Shown here in pieces: positions 54,030 through 63,993 of a DNA stretch of 64,000 bases. Origin of the DNA: Amylibacter sp. SFDW26 (lineage in GTDB: Bacteria > Pseudomonadota > Alphaproteobacteria > Rhodobacterales > Rhodobacteraceae). The first letter of the stretch is position 1, and each line of letters begins with the position of its first letter. The stretch spans positions 886,047 to 950,046 of the forward strand of contig NZ_WEIC01000001.1 in the NCBI RefSeq assembly GCF_009184395.1, written 5' to 3'. The position numbers and the translations under genes were made by a program. Below the pieces are notes generated by a model. The model saw only the letters and a program-made list of their open reading frames with translations. It was not told the DNA's origin and did not search any database.

Positions 54030-54416
54030 ATGGCACATTTCGAGATTTACATCAAAGATGTAGAGGCAGCAAAAGAATTTTACGGTCATCTCTTTGACTG
54101 GACTTTCGAGGCAATGCCTGGAGCAGAAGAAGTTAATTACCACTTGGCATTCTCTGAAGAGATAGGTCCAGAAAAACCACTTTCTGTTGGGTTGTTAACA
54201 CGCCCAGATGATACACCAGACGCTGGTGGCCCAGTGCGCGGTGGTGCGATGACGTTTGAGGTCGCCGACTGCGATGCTTCATATGTTTGGGCATTAAACA
54301 ATGGTGGTGCAGAAGCACTACCTCCAACAGATTACCCAGGCATTGGCCGCGCAGCTTATGTCGAAGATGGACAAGGGAATATAGTAGGCATGATTACACC
54401 GAGCGAAGGAAGTTAA
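54030..54416 (+). CDS. VOC (glyoxalase-fold) family protein within the pdh operon
   Basis: 128 aa. HFEIYIKDVEAAKEFYGHLFDWTFEAMPG and the closing AAYVEDGQGNIVGMITP are the two halves of a vicinal-oxygen-chelate fold. The metal-ligand pattern is incomplete by eye, with Glu and His candidates. It sits 13 bp after pdhA and 4 bp before pdhB, an unusual insertion into an operon that normally has the E1 subunits side by side. Role unknown; detoxification or repair of a reactive carbonyl is only a guess. Confidence 0.82.
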   Translation: MAHFEIYIKDVEAAKEFYGHLFDWTFEAMPGAEEVNYHLAFSEEIGPEKPLSVGLLTRPDDTPDAGGPVRGGAMTFEVADCDASYVWALNNGGAEALPPTDYPGIGRAAYVEDGQGNIVGMITPSEGS

Positions 54417-54420
54417 ATAA

Positions 54421-55788
54421 ATGGCAATTCAAATACTTATGCCCGCCCTATCTCCAACGATGGAAGAAGGCACGCTCGCAAAATGGTTGGTCAAAGAAGG
54501 TGACACTGTTCAATCCGGTGACATCATGGCTGAGATCGAAACAGATAAAGCCACAATGGAATTCGAAGCGGTGGATGAAGGCGTTATCGGCAAGATATTA
54601 GTGGCAGAAGGCACCGAAGGCGTTGCTGTAAACACAGCAATCGCAGTCTTGCTAGAAGACGGAGAAGATGCATCAGCAGCAGACGCAGTCGAAGCACCTG
54701 CCCCAACAGCAGAAACACCTGCACCAGTTGAAGAGGTTACAACAGCTCCAGCCAAAGCCATTACGCCAGTAGATGTTCCAATGGAAGACATCCCAGAAGG
54801 CACAACATTCACATCCACAACTGTGCGCGAAGCGTTACGCGACGCCATGGCCGAAGAAATGCGCCGCGAAGAAAAAGTATTCCTTATGGGCGAAGAAGTA
54901 GGTCAATACCAAGGCGCTTATAAAGTATCCCAAGGTTTGCTGGACGAATTCGGCGAAAAACGCGTCATCGATACGCCAATCACAGAACATGGCTTTGCTG
55001 GTCTCGCAGTGGGTGCCGCCTTTGGTGGCCTAAACCCAATTGTCGAATTCATGACCTTTAACTTTGCAATGCAAGCCATTGACCACATCATCAACTCAGC
55101 CGCCAAGACACTCTATATGTCGGGCGGTCAAATGGGCTGCCCTATGGTCTTTCGCGGGCCAAACGGTGCCGCTTCCCGCGTTGGTGCCCAACACAGCCAA
55201 TGTTACGCCGCATGGTATGCTCAAATTCCGGGCCTAAAAGTCGTAATGCCGTATTCAGCAGCAGATGCAAAAGGTTTGTTAAAATCAGCCATCCGCGATC
55301 CAAACCCAGTGATTTTCTTGGAAAATGAAATGATCTATGGCACCAGCTTTGATGTCCCGGATTTAGAAGATTTCACAGTGCCAATTGGCAAAGCCAAAAT
55401 TTGGCGCGAAGGCGAAGATGTAACACTCGTCAGCTTCGGTATAGGCATGAAATACGCCTTAGAAGCCGCAGATAAACTAGCAGAAGAAGGCATTTCAGCA
55501 GAAGTTGTAGATCTGCGATCTATTCGTCCGATTGACTACGACACTGTTTTGAATTCTGTAAAGAAAACAAACCGTTGTGTGACAATCGAAGAAGGTTTCC
55601 CTGTCGCATCAATCGGCAACCACCTCTCAGCCGTGATCATGGAACGCGCATTCGATTACTTGGACGCGCCAGTGATTAACTGTACAGGCAAAGATGTTCC
55701 AATGCCTTATGCCGCCAACCTTGAAAAACTTGCCCTTGTGACCACAGACGAAGTGATTGCAGCAGTCAAACAAGTCACATATCGCTAG
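54421..55788 (+). CDS. pdhB: pyruvate dehydrogenase E1 component, beta subunit with lipoyl domain
   Basis: 455 aa. An N-terminal lipoyl domain (1-80) has the lipoylation lysine in [12 protein letters not shown] (Lys43). An Ala/Pro/Thr-rich linker (80-125) follows, then the E1-beta core ([79 protein letters not shown]). The lipoyl fusion on E1-beta is common in alphaproteobacteria. Its first 86 residues differ from those of PdhC at only four positions. Confidence 0.96.
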   Translation: MAIQILMPALSPTMEEGTLAKWLVKEGDTVQSGDIMAEIETDKATMEFEAVDEGVIGKILVAEGTEGVAVNTAIAVLLEDGEDASAADAVEAPAPTAETPAPVEEVTTAPAKAITPVDVPMEDIPEGTTFTSTTVREALRDAMAEEMRREEKVFLMGEEVGQYQGAYKVSQGLLDEFGEKRVIDTPITEHGFAGLAVGAAFGGLNPIVEFMTFNFAMQAIDHIINSAAKTLYMSGGQMGCPMVFRGPNGAASRVGAQHSQCYAAWYAQIPGLKVVMPYSAADAKGLLKSAIRDPNPVIFLENEMIYGTSFDVPDLEDFTVPIGKAKIWREGEDVTLVSFGIGMKYALEAADKLAEEGISAEVVDLRSIRPIDYDTVLNSVKKTNRCVTIEEGFPVASIGNHLSAVIMERAFDYLDAPVINCTGKDVPMPYAANLEKLALVTTDEVIAAVKQVTYR

Positions 55789-55798
55789 GAGATAAGAC

Positions 55799-57067
55799 AT
55801 GGCAATTCAAATCCTCATGCCCGCCCTATCCCCAACGATGGAAGAAGGCACATTAGCCAAATGGCTAGTCAAGGAAGGTGATACAGTTCAATCTGGCGAC
55901 CTAATGGCAGAAATCGAGACAGATAAAGCCACCATGGAGTTCGAAGCCGTTGATGAAGGCGTCATAGGCAAAATTTTAGTGGCTGAAGGCACATCAGGCG
56001 TGGCTGTAAACACGGCAATCGCAGTTCTATTAGAAGAAGGTGAAGACCCTTCAGCCGCAGAAACAGCACCTCCTGCCCCCACGCCAACAACAGAACTAGA
56101 AACGGTAACAGCTGAGGCTCCAAAAGCTGCAGCACCTGCGCAAACAGCTCCTGTAAGATCAGGCGAACGTGTTTTCGCAACGCCATTGGCTCGCCGCATT
56201 GCAGCAGACAAAGGCGTTGATCTCACAACCCTATCAGGGTCTGGCCCACATGGTCGTATCATAAAAGCAGATGTAGAAGGCAAACCAGCCAACGTACAAC
56301 CGTCAGTACCAGTAACAAAAGCTGTCATAGCATCCTCTGCAACCAGCGACAGTGTCAAAGCCATGTACCAAGACCGTACATACGAAGAGGTTCCTTTGGA
56401 TGGCATGCGTAAAACAATCGCAGCACGCCTTACAGAAGCCAAACAAACCATCCCACACTTCTACCTGCGCCGCTCTATCCACCTGGATCGCCTGATGGCG
56501 GCCCGTAAGGAAATGAATGTAGCCCTAGAAACTGATGGCATTAAAATCTCTGTAAACGACTTTATCATCAAAGCCTGTGCAAAAGCCCTGCAAGATGTAC
56601 CTGATGCAAACGCAGTTTGGGCCGAAGACCGTATTTTGAAACTTGAACCATCCGATGTAGCAGTCGCCGTCGCCATCGAAGGTGGCTTGTTTACACCAGT
56701 TCTTCGCGATTCAGACAAAAAGTCCCTTTCAGAACTTTCTTCTGAAATGAAAGACTTAGCGGGCCGCGCACGTGAGCGTAAACTGGCACCACATGAATAT
56801 CAGGGTGGCAGTTTTGCAATTTCAAACCTTGGCATGATGGGTATCGAAAACTTTGATGCCGTAATCAATCCACCACACGGATCAATCTTAGCTGTGGGTG
56901 CTGGCATGAAAAAACCAGTGATTGCGGATGATGGCACAGTCAAAACAGCTATCATAATGTCTGTGACACTCTCAGTGGATCACCGAGTGGTCGACGGCGC
57001 ATTGGGTGCCGAATTCTTAGGTCGCATAGCACATTACCTTGAAAATCCACTCGCTATGTTTGCCTAA
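55799..57067 (+). CDS. pdhC: dihydrolipoamide acetyltransferase (pyruvate dehydrogenase E2)
   Basis: 422 aa. Lipoyl domain (1-80, [12 protein letters not shown]), flexible linker, peripheral-subunit-binding domain (about 122-160, [34 protein letters not shown]), then the acyltransferase core with the catalytic block [23 protein letters not shown] containing DHRxxDG. Catalyses acetyl transfer to CoA. No E3 (lpd) gene follows; a terminator closes the operon. Confidence 0.96.
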   Translation: MAIQILMPALSPTMEEGTLAKWLVKEGDTVQSGDLMAEIETDKATMEFEAVDEGVIGKILVAEGTSGVAVNTAIAVLLEEGEDPSAAETAPPAPTPTTELETVTAEAPKAAAPAQTAPVRSGERVFATPLARRIAADKGVDLTTLSGSGPHGRIIKADVEGKPANVQPSVPVTKAVIASSATSDSVKAMYQDRTYEEVPLDGMRKTIAARLTEAKQTIPHFYLRRSIHLDRLMAARKEMNVALETDGIKISVNDFIIKACAKALQDVPDANAVWAEDRILKLEPSDVAVAVAIEGGLFTPVLRDSDKKSLSELSSEMKDLAGRARERKLAPHEYQGGSFAISNLGMMGIENFDAVINPPHGSILAVGAGMKKPVIADDGTVKTAIIMSVTLSVDHRVVDGALGAEFLGRIAHYLENPLAMFA

Positions 57068-57086
57068 AACATTTTAGGACACAGAT

Positions 57087-57122
57087 AAAAGGCCGCCCAC
57101 CCAAGAGCGGCCTTTTCCTTTT
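57087..57122 (+). terminator. Intrinsic terminator after pdhC
   Basis: AAAAGGCCGC (57087-57096) pairs with GCGGCCTTTT (57107-57116), 10-bp stem, then a C/T-rich tract. Confidence 0.85.
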
Positions 57123-57168
57123 CTACAATATGTATCAAACTGCACAGATATTCAGTTTGGACATTTCA

Positions 57169-57711
57169 ATGCAAAACACTGCCATTATCACAGCTTCTGC
57201 ATCCCTCTTTATTTGGGTCGCCACACAATGGGTCAGAATGCTAAGAAATCATTATCAACGTCTTGCAGAACGCAGAAACCTTGTACACGCCCTCTTTTCT
57301 GAAATTGATTTCAACACCAAAGACTTGCTGTTCTTTGTTGAAAAATCCGTAACCTTAAAACAACTCGAAACCGAATTTGACAAGAACCCGGCCTTAATAC
57401 CCCATATCACTGATGCCCATCACACGCTGATTTACACCTATAACATCGACAAATTACATTACATCGATGACCATCTTATTACCCGGTTGGTGGTTTTTTA
57501 CGGACTTCTTGAGAAGATCAAAGAGCAAATTGATGGATTGAATCGCCCAAGTTATGCCAGCATTTCGGCCCGCGGCAAATACATAACCCTCACATCATTA
57601 CTGGATAATGCAGCAGAGGCCGAAAAAATCGGATGCAGTATACTTAAAGAATTTCAGGATAAATATCAGAAGCTTAACCTTACGCGCGAATTCAGATTAC
57701 CGATTAAGTAA
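57169..57711 (+). CDS. Unrecognised membrane-anchored helical protein
   Basis: 180 aa from ATG 57169; an in-frame ATG at 57130 would add 13 residues. One N-terminal helix (about 5-22, IITASASLFIWVATQWV) is followed by RMLRNHYQRLAERRNLVHALFSEIDFNTKDLLFFVEK and a helical cytoplasmic domain. No family recognised. It stands between the pdh terminator and the convergent cysE, with its own promoter presumably in the 50 bp upstream. Confidence 0.6.
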   Translation: MQNTAIITASASLFIWVATQWVRMLRNHYQRLAERRNLVHALFSEIDFNTKDLLFFVEKSVTLKQLETEFDKNPALIPHITDAHHTLIYTYNIDKLHYIDDHLITRLVVFYGLLEKIKEQIDGLNRPSYASISARGKYITLTSLLDNAAEAEKIGCSILKEFQDKYQKLNLTREFRLPIK

Positions 57712-57853
57712 TCAAAAATCACGACGCTTATATTACGATTGGATCAGGTCCAGACATCGATAACACTCCAGTTTCTATGTTCATTATATAATAACATACA
57801 TGTATAAACCAACCCCTAATAGATCCTGCCTTGCAAATTGGCGGGATCATAGA

Positions 57854-58666
57854 TTAGCTTTTGTTGCTTGAAAGTAATTGATCCATAGACTGCGCAGGTT
57901 GATCGCAACCAGCCTCACCCACAATTTTAGCAGGTACACCAGCCACAGTCTTACACGGTGGAATTTCCTTCAAAACAACAGAACCTGCCGCAATGCGGCT
58001 GCAATGCCCGACAGTGATATTCCCCAAGACTTTCGCGCCAGCGCCAATCAAAACTCCATCTTCAATGGTTGGATGACGGATATCATCTTCCTTACCAGTC
58101 CCACCAAGTGTCACCGCATGCAACATAGATACATTATCACCCACACGTGCGGTTTCACCGATCACAATCGAATGCGCATGGTCGATCATAATACCCTTAC
58201 CCATACGTGCGCCTGGATGAATATCCACACCAAACACCTCTGAACTGCGCATCTGCAAGAAGTAAGCAACCTCTTTACGATCCTGTTTCCACAACCAATG
58301 TGATACACGATATGCCTGCATCGCTTGGAACCCTTTAAAGAATAACAATGGTTGCAAGAAGTTATGGCAAGCAGGGTCACGCTCATGAACCGCCATAATA
58401 TCAGCACGTGCATCATCTGCTAAAGACGGATCAGCTGCATAAGCCTTATCAACAATTTCTCGCAAAATTTGCGTTGTCATCTCGTCATTTGATAACTTTA
58501 AAGCAATCCTATAACCTAATGTTTTTTCTAAACTATCGTGATGCAACACACTGGAGTGAACCAAGCCAGCCAAAACTGGTTCTCGATCTGCCAACTCCTT
58601 CGCATCGTTGCGAATACGTTCCCAAACGGGATCGACCTTACGTAGATTTTCTGCAGCTTGAGCCAT
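57854..58666 (-). CDS. cysE: serine O-acetyltransferase CysE
   Basis: 270 aa from ATG 58666; a TTG 12 bp earlier is less likely. N-terminal helical domain (WERIRNDAKELADREPVLAGLVHSSVLHHDSLEKTLGYRIA), then the left-handed beta-helix hexapeptide repeats (DIHPGARMGKGIMIDHAHSIVIGETARVGDNVSMLHAVTLGG) with catalytic His/Asp. The C-terminal tail lacks the usual Ile end of feedback-inhibited forms. First step of cysteine synthesis from serine. Confidence 0.94.
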   Translation of the reverse strand: MAQAAENLRKVDPVWERIRNDAKELADREPVLAGLVHSSVLHHDSLEKTLGYRIALKLSNDEMTTQILREIVDKAYAADPSLADDARADIMAVHERDPACHNFLQPLLFFKGFQAMQAYRVSHWLWKQDRKEVAYFLQMRSSEVFGVDIHPGARMGKGIMIDHAHSIVIGETARVGDNVSMLHAVTLGGTGKEDDIRHPTIEDGVLIGAGAKVLGNITVGHCSRIAAGSVVLKEIPPCKTVAGVPAKIVGEAGCDQPAQSMDQLLSSNKS

Positions 58667-58754
58667 GATTATGTCCAATCGCTAAATTCTTTATGGACTC
58701 AATGTATTACAGAATTGACAGCGTCAATACAAATCACGTCTAGTTGTGAACATT

Positions 58755-59093
58755 ATGACAAACCATGATGCCGCATATTACATTACCAAACTAACAGCTT
58801 TGGTTGCCGAACTCGAAGGTATGGATCAAGCCACCAAAGACAGCAGATCAACAGTGATCTTGGATCAGACCTCTGTAGGTCGTCTATCACGTATGGACGC
58901 AATGCAACAACAAGCCATGGCTAATGCCACAAGCCAGCGCAGGCAATCCGAGATATTAGCCGCCAAAGCCGCACTATCACGTATAGACGAAGGTGAATTT
59001 GGATATTGTGTGGAATGCGGCGAAGATATCACACCAAAACGTTTAGATCACAACCCGACTGTCGCCACATGTATCACCTGCGCACGCGGCTAG
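58755..59093 (+). CDS. DksA/TraR-family zinc-finger protein
   Basis: 112 aa from ATG 58755 (alternative GTG 58746). Helical N-terminal half, then EFGYCVECGEDITPKRLDHNPTVATCITC, a four-cysteine zinc finger (C-x2-C-x17-C-x2-C). Family members bind the secondary channel of RNA polymerase. The shorter length and missing DxxDxA-type acidic tip suggest a TraR-like or DksA-like accessory form rather than canonical DksA. Its end overlaps the convergent gene 59074-59373 by 20 bp. Confidence 0.85.
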   Translation: MTNHDAAYYITKLTALVAELEGMDQATKDSRSTVILDQTSVGRLSRMDAMQQQAMANATSQRRQSEILAAKAALSRIDEGEFGYCVECGEDITPKRLDHNPTVATCITCARG

Positions 59094-59373
59094 TTGGAAA
59101 ACCACGTAAAACACGTTCAAAAATCAGACGCATACACTTCGCATACCCCTTATCCGATAAAAACGGTTCTGGCATAAGTGCCCTATCCCAACAGGCAGAG
59201 GCCAAACTCCCAGAACCATATCCTCGCAAATACCGCCCAAACCGCTTGCGGTATTTATCCGCCGCATGCGCACGATCAAACAACTGATCACAAAGCGCAA
59301 CACGTTCCCGATCAGGAACTACCAACAAAGCTCGGGCCGCGGTCACCACATCTACATGTAGCAATGCCCGCAT
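59074..59373 (-). CDS. Small conserved protein downstream of the GTA cluster
   Basis: 99 aa, starts at ATG 59373, overlapping the stop of the DUF2793 gene (TGATG). ALLVVPDRERVALCDQLFDRAHAADKYRKRFGRYLRGYGSGSLASACWDRAL resembles a short protein I recall at the same position in other Rhodobacterales (DUF7742-like). Translational coupling suggests it belongs to the GTA-associated transcript. Function unknown. Confidence 0.65.
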   Translation of the reverse strand: MRALLHVDVVTAARALLVVPDRERVALCDQLFDRAHAADKYRKRFGRYLRGYGSGSLASACWDRALMPEPFLSDKGYAKCMRLIFERVLRGFPTSRVRR

Positions 59374-60086
59374 CAAACAGCATCAGGCGGCGTTAAAACC
59401 GTTGTGTGAATAGCAAACCGAATAGCGCCACTGACAAAATCACCACCATTCGCCGTCAGCAGCAAAGGTGTATCCGAATAATACGTCTGCGGTTGTCCAG
59501 TTAACCCTTGGATATAAGTATTTAACCAATGCCCATATCCACTGCCATAACGGTTATCCGCTCCAACCACCCCAAGATTAAAATCCGTTGCCTCAGCAAA
59601 CACAATCTCTTCAATCACACGCGCAGTTACCCCAACCACACTGCTATGATGTGGGATCACAACCACTGTTTCATTGGTAGCTCCAGCCGTAATTTGATGA
59701 TCAAACTGAATATCCACCGTTTGCGCCGACCCCAGCGCACTGGCCTCTAGGGAATTAACATCGCTCCAAACACCGTTTATAAACCGCGCTTGCGCCACTT
59801 CATCCACAACCCAAGCAGTCCAACCATCATGTCCATCAACAAACACCCAACCACCATTCAAAAACAATGCGACCTTATGATCTTGCCCTGACCAAACCCC
59901 GCTCGCCCCAATAGGCACAGCGTATACCTGCCCATCAGATGGCGTAGTTGGCACATCTTCACTACGCGATTGGAACGTAAGTTGCGCCAAAGCATCTAAC
60001 CGCGCCAAAGCTTCATTCACAGTCACATGTTTTTGTGCTTGTGACGCTTGCAAGAAAGGTAATTTAAATTGATATGATTCAAACAT
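59373..60086 (-). CDS. DUF2793 family protein (GTA-associated tail/fibre-type)
   Basis: 237 aa. LPFLQASQAQKHVTVNEALARLDALAQL, then DGQVYAVPIGASGVWSGQDHKVALFLNGGWVFVDGHDGWTAWV, is the DUF2793 pattern seen next to Rhodobacterales GTA tail genes. The C-terminal ~110 residues (QITAGATNETVVVIPHHSSVVGVTARVIEEI) form a beta-rich part that may bind a surface. Overlaps the preceding GTA gene by 8 bp. Probably a virion-surface or attachment protein, inferred from position. Confidence 0.82.
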   Translation of the reverse strand: MFESYQFKLPFLQASQAQKHVTVNEALARLDALAQLTFQSRSEDVPTTPSDGQVYAVPIGASGVWSGQDHKVALFLNGGWVFVDGHDGWTAWVVDEVAQARFINGVWSDVNSLEASALGSAQTVDIQFDHQITAGATNETVVVIPHHSSVVGVTARVIEEIVFAEATDFNLGVVGADNRYGSGYGHWLNTYIQGLTGQPQTYYSDTPLLLTANGGDFVSGAIRFAIHTTVLTPPDAV

Positions 60087-63000
60087 TTAATGTCATCCTA
60101 TTATATGGTCCAATTCCAAATCGTTCTGATATCTGTGCGACCTCAAAAGTGATTTCTCCAGCCGCATTATCCATCGTAATATCTCCCGCGCTATACTCCC
60201 ATTCAGGCACAATACTCTCTGCCTCTCGCAAAACGGTACCACCAGATAGAATACGTATATGGTAACGTTCCGCCTCTTCGCCCAAGGGCACCTCAAGTGA
60301 TTGCCAACTGTCCCCATCAATGCGCGTACGGCGTATCCAACGAAACCCATAATCATCACCATCAAGAACCGCCTTCAAGTGCACAGGTGCATAAGGCCGC
60401 AAACCAACCCCCTCAAAACTCAAGGCTTGTTGTTGATAAGTTGCATCCGATACAGGCCTATCCGCAGATACCACACGGTAATTTCGCTCTAATCCACGCG
60501 CAGATGCCGCCAATTCAATCTGCTCAACCCCAGCACCCAATAAAACAACCTGCGCGCCAACTGGCCAGACATCAGGCATAATATGCTCTGTTCCAGCTTG
60601 CCCACGCAACAAACCCGCCAAACGATAGCTGCCATCCGCCTGTAAGTCCGCAGATTGAAACTGAAACACCTCCCAATCCCCATCCCCAGATCGAATAGCA
60701 GCCGCATTCCCACCATCAAGCACATCGCGCTCAGACAGTGATTGAACATCATCTGAGAAAAACACGAGCACACCGTCGCCATGATCCCAGCGCGCAGGGT
60801 TTGAACGCGACAATTCACTCATCGTCACCCCCAAAACCGACTTCACCTCAACCACCGTGTTCAACTGAAACCCATCCGAGCTATTACTGCTATAAACAGC
60901 TACACCTGCCCCCCAAGGGTCACCAGTGGCCGCAAAATGCGGCGCATGTGGTACTTCATTACCTGTGAGCAACGGCAAATCCATAAATGCTGTATAAGGA
61001 ATAGCAGGCCGCACCACAGGAACAGGTTCACGCCCCATATTAATCACTGAAACCGCATCAAGCACATGTCGCTCCACACGCGAAGCTTCCACCACCCGTG
61101 CCCCAAACTCCTCCAGCCGATCCACACGATATACAAGCGGGCTTTCTCCCACAGATATGAAATCCCCCAGCGCCACATCCACACGCGATGGCGGCAAGGC
61201 GAACTTTATCTCATCACGCGCCACGCGTGCCTCATTCAACATACGATCCGCAATATTCTGCCCTGTTCCACGATCTAGCACCAAAGGCACCTGTACGGAC
61301 GACGTTCTTAAACTCTCATCCCCTGTCAGGCGGCTCTCAACAGCCGCTACCTCATAATGCGCATTCTGATCCCAAAATTGCACACGAAGCCGCCCCATAC
61401 GTTCTGCATCGGGTGTACGCACCTTTGCCACAACATCACCTTGATCAGGCAAGACGGCCAAATCAGCTTCATCCAACGCAACAGGTTCAATATCTTTCCG
61501 TGTCTTGAAAACCAGCTTGCCGCCCTCTTCAAAACTCGAAAATCCATAGGCTAGCATCAATGATTGCAAACTCTGCCGCCCCGTCTCTACATCCCGAATG
61601 GCAAAGCCAGTAATATTCCCCTGCAAATCACTCACATCGTAATCCGCCACCCCAGACAGCTCACATATCTCACGCACCACATTCGCAAGGCTCTGATCCG
61701 CAAAACGTCCAGATATCCAATGACCACGGGCAAAGTTCACCCCATCACTCCACAAACTCAAGCGATCTGGAAAATCAGGCCAAGGCCGCGTATCCCACGC
61801 CCATACACTGGCATTCGCCAAATCCACCATAGGCCCGTCATAAAATGTCGACACAGGGTTATGTTTTTCATTTCCCCAATACGTCAACATCGCCTTCAAG
61901 TATTGGCTTTGGATATAATTATCAGGTGTTCCATTCGAATAATACGGCACAGCAGATTCTGATGACTTTTCATCCAAAAACACATTCGGCTGGTTCGTCC
62001 CCTTATCTACAGCAGGGCAACCAAATTCTGTAAACCAAATTGGTTTAGACTGCGGGATCCAATCTGTAGCTTCGTCTTCACGCACTCCACCAATACGGTT
62101 ATGGTGTACATTTCCCCACCAATTGGTAAAATCTTTATAACGGTAAACCCAATCTTCCCCATATGTTCCATCAACAATAGGCGTGCGGGCCTGTGTGTCA
62201 CGATCATAAGCACTGGCATAATACCAATCATAACCTTCACCACCTTCAATGTTGCTTCGTAGATAGTCTAATTCATAAACAGACCCAAAACTTGCATCCA
62301 AATGTCCGGGCTCATCTCGCCAATCTGTTAACGGTACGTAGTTATCAACCCCGATAAAATCGATATTATCATCTGCCCACAAAGTATCTAAATTAAAGAT
62401 TACATCACCAGATCCATCTTGCGGGTGATATCCAAAGTACTCGGACCAATCCGCGGCATATCCAATCTTTACATCTGGCCCCAAAATACTGCGCACCTGC
62501 TCTGCTAAGTTGCGTAAAATTCTGACCACTGGAAAATTATTACGCCTCATACGTATGCGCGTTAAACCAAGTAATTCTGATCCAATACAAAAAGCATCCA
62601 CACCACCAGCCAATGCACATAAATGCGCATAATGCAGGATAAACCGTCTGTATGACCATTCAGCAGGGCCAGTATAGCTGATCGTCTGGCCACGCGCTTC
62701 AAAGTCATCTGCAGAAGCTTTCCCCATAAACTGCCTGACTTCCTTCAACGCATCAGGCGTTCCATCAGGCGACCCAGGAACCATAGGAGCAAGCGAAGTC
62801 GTGATACGCCCCCGCCAAGGAATAATAGGTTGCCCCACTTCACCTGTATAAGGATTAATTAATCCGTTATCTTCTTGAATATCCATCAATATAAAAGGGT
62901 AAAATGTAACCTTCTGACCACGTTCTTTAAGTGCTGCAATACTTTCCAATACAGACGCATCAGATGGCGTGCCTCCAAATACAGGCCGCCCATCATTTTG

Positions 63001-63993
63001 GCTCACCTCAATAGCTTGCGTTCGGTTAATGCCCGACACCTCCCACACCATAGGCGTGCCTTCATAGCGTTTCTGCTCCACTTGTGGCCGTAGCTTACAC
63101 AACCCACAGCGCAAATCCGTACCAAACCAAGTCACAACCAATGAAGCCGCCCCATTGTTTGGCAGATCAGACACCAAATCATCCAAAGCATGCACCACAT
63201 TCGCCTGCCCGCGATTGGTGTTTACATTCGCACTCTCATAGCTACCAAAGCCAAACCCATAATCCACAGGCGTGGTCGCCAGCGCGTATTCCCCAGTCCC
63301 TGGGATCAAACAAACCGATTGCACCATGCTCGCTGCATCTTCGTCCAAAGCACCTTTAGGCTGCGCTTTACGAAACACTTCAAAATTCAGCTGCGGTATA
63401 CGATTACCGTATTGCTCAAGCTGCAAATCTTCGATCACAACATAAGCCGTCCCACGAAAGGCAGGTGTATTGTCCATACCCTCAACAGCCGCAATCACTG
63501 GATCGGGCAATTGCGCTTCATCCCCCTTATAAACGGTATAATTCAAATCCGCATTGGGCACCTCGACACCATCCGCCCAAATCCGCCCCACACGATCAAT
63601 CACACCTTCACCCAAAGCAAAAGCCACACTCACTGAATAACTGTAACTCTGCGTCGTCACCTTTGGTGCCGATCCGCCTTTACCACCGCCACCAGAGGTA
63701 CTCGTTTGAACCGTTTCCTTAAAACGGCTCGACCAAATCATCTGCCCACCAATCCGCATACGTCCCATAACACGCGGAATAACAGTACCTTCTTGTGCAG
63801 ATTGCACACGGAAACTTTCAACACGCCCCGTTTCAACAACAGGCGCTGCCTGACCAAACAGTTTCTGGTCAATCACACCACCCAGAGCAGCCCCAGCCGC
63901 ACGCCCTATTACAGCACCAGTTAAACCCAGCACAGTGCCGCCCACACCTCCACCAATCGCAGCACCTGCCGCAGATAATAAAATCGTCGCCAT
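60079..63993 (-). CDS. GTA baseplate/host-specificity protein (gp15, megatron type)
   Basis: 1304 aa. A glycine/alanine-rich hydrophobic N-terminus (LLSAAGAAIGGGVGGTVLGLTGAVIGRAAGAALGG) leads into a tail-hub region. A TIM-barrel glycosidase-like domain (about 390-740, GGVDAFCIGSELLGL; IGYAADWSEYFGY; WFTEFGCPAVDKG) follows, then phage tail-tip beta domains to the end. This is the largest tail protein of the Rhodobacter-type gene transfer agent (orfg15), which packages random host DNA. Complete in the window, ending 7 bp from the edge; the rest of the GTA cluster must lie beyond 64000. Confidence 0.92.
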   Translation of the reverse strand: MATILLSAAGAAIGGGVGGTVLGLTGAVIGRAAGAALGGVIDQKLFGQAAPVVETGRVESFRVQSAQEGTVIPRVMGRMRIGGQMIWSSRFKETVQTSTSGGGGKGGSAPKVTTQSYSYSVSVAFALGEGVIDRVGRIWADGVEVPNADLNYTVYKGDEAQLPDPVIAAVEGMDNTPAFRGTAYVVIEDLQLEQYGNRIPQLNFEVFRKAQPKGALDEDAASMVQSVCLIPGTGEYALATTPVDYGFGFGSYESANVNTNRGQANVVHALDDLVSDLPNNGAASLVVTWFGTDLRCGLCKLRPQVEQKRYEGTPMVWEVSGINRTQAIEVSQNDGRPVFGGTPSDASVLESIAALKERGQKVTFYPFILMDIQEDNGLINPYTGEVGQPIIPWRGRITTSLAPMVPGSPDGTPDALKEVRQFMGKASADDFEARGQTISYTGPAEWSYRRFILHYAHLCALAGGVDAFCIGSELLGLTRIRMRRNNFPVVRILRNLAEQVRSILGPDVKIGYAADWSEYFGYHPQDGSGDVIFNLDTLWADDNIDFIGVDNYVPLTDWRDEPGHLDASFGSVYELDYLRSNIEGGEGYDWYYASAYDRDTQARTPIVDGTYGEDWVYRYKDFTNWWGNVHHNRIGGVREDEATDWIPQSKPIWFTEFGCPAVDKGTNQPNVFLDEKSSESAVPYYSNGTPDNYIQSQYLKAMLTYWGNEKHNPVSTFYDGPMVDLANASVWAWDTRPWPDFPDRLSLWSDGVNFARGHWISGRFADQSLANVVREICELSGVADYDVSDLQGNITGFAIRDVETGRQSLQSLMLAYGFSSFEEGGKLVFKTRKDIEPVALDEADLAVLPDQGDVVAKVRTPDAERMGRLRVQFWDQNAHYEVAAVESRLTGDESLRTSSVQVPLVLDRGTGQNIADRMLNEARVARDEIKFALPPSRVDVALGDFISVGESPLVYRVDRLEEFGARVVEASRVERHVLDAVSVINMGREPVPVVRPAIPYTAFMDLPLLTGNEVPHAPHFAATGDPWGAGVAVYSSNSSDGFQLNTVVEVKSVLGVTMSELSRSNPARWDHGDGVLVFFSDDVQSLSERDVLDGGNAAAIRSGDGDWEVFQFQSADLQADGSYRLAGLLRGQAGTEHIMPDVWPVGAQVVLLGAGVEQIELAASARGLERNYRVVSADRPVSDATYQQQALSFEGVGLRPYAPVHLKAVLDGDDYGFRWIRRTRIDGDSWQSLEVPLGEEAERYHIRILSGGTVLREAESIVPEWEYSAGDITMDNAAGEITFEVAQISERFGIGPYNRMTLNV

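Noticed and set aside
57821-57848. GATCCTGCC/GGCGGGATC hairpin as a cysE terminator
   Set aside because: The stem is real on paper, but no T run follows on the minus strand.
60297-63924. Many plus-strand frames opposite the GTA gp15 gene
   Set aside because: All overlap one long intact minus-strand gene and encode His/Pro/Thr-rich shadow peptides.
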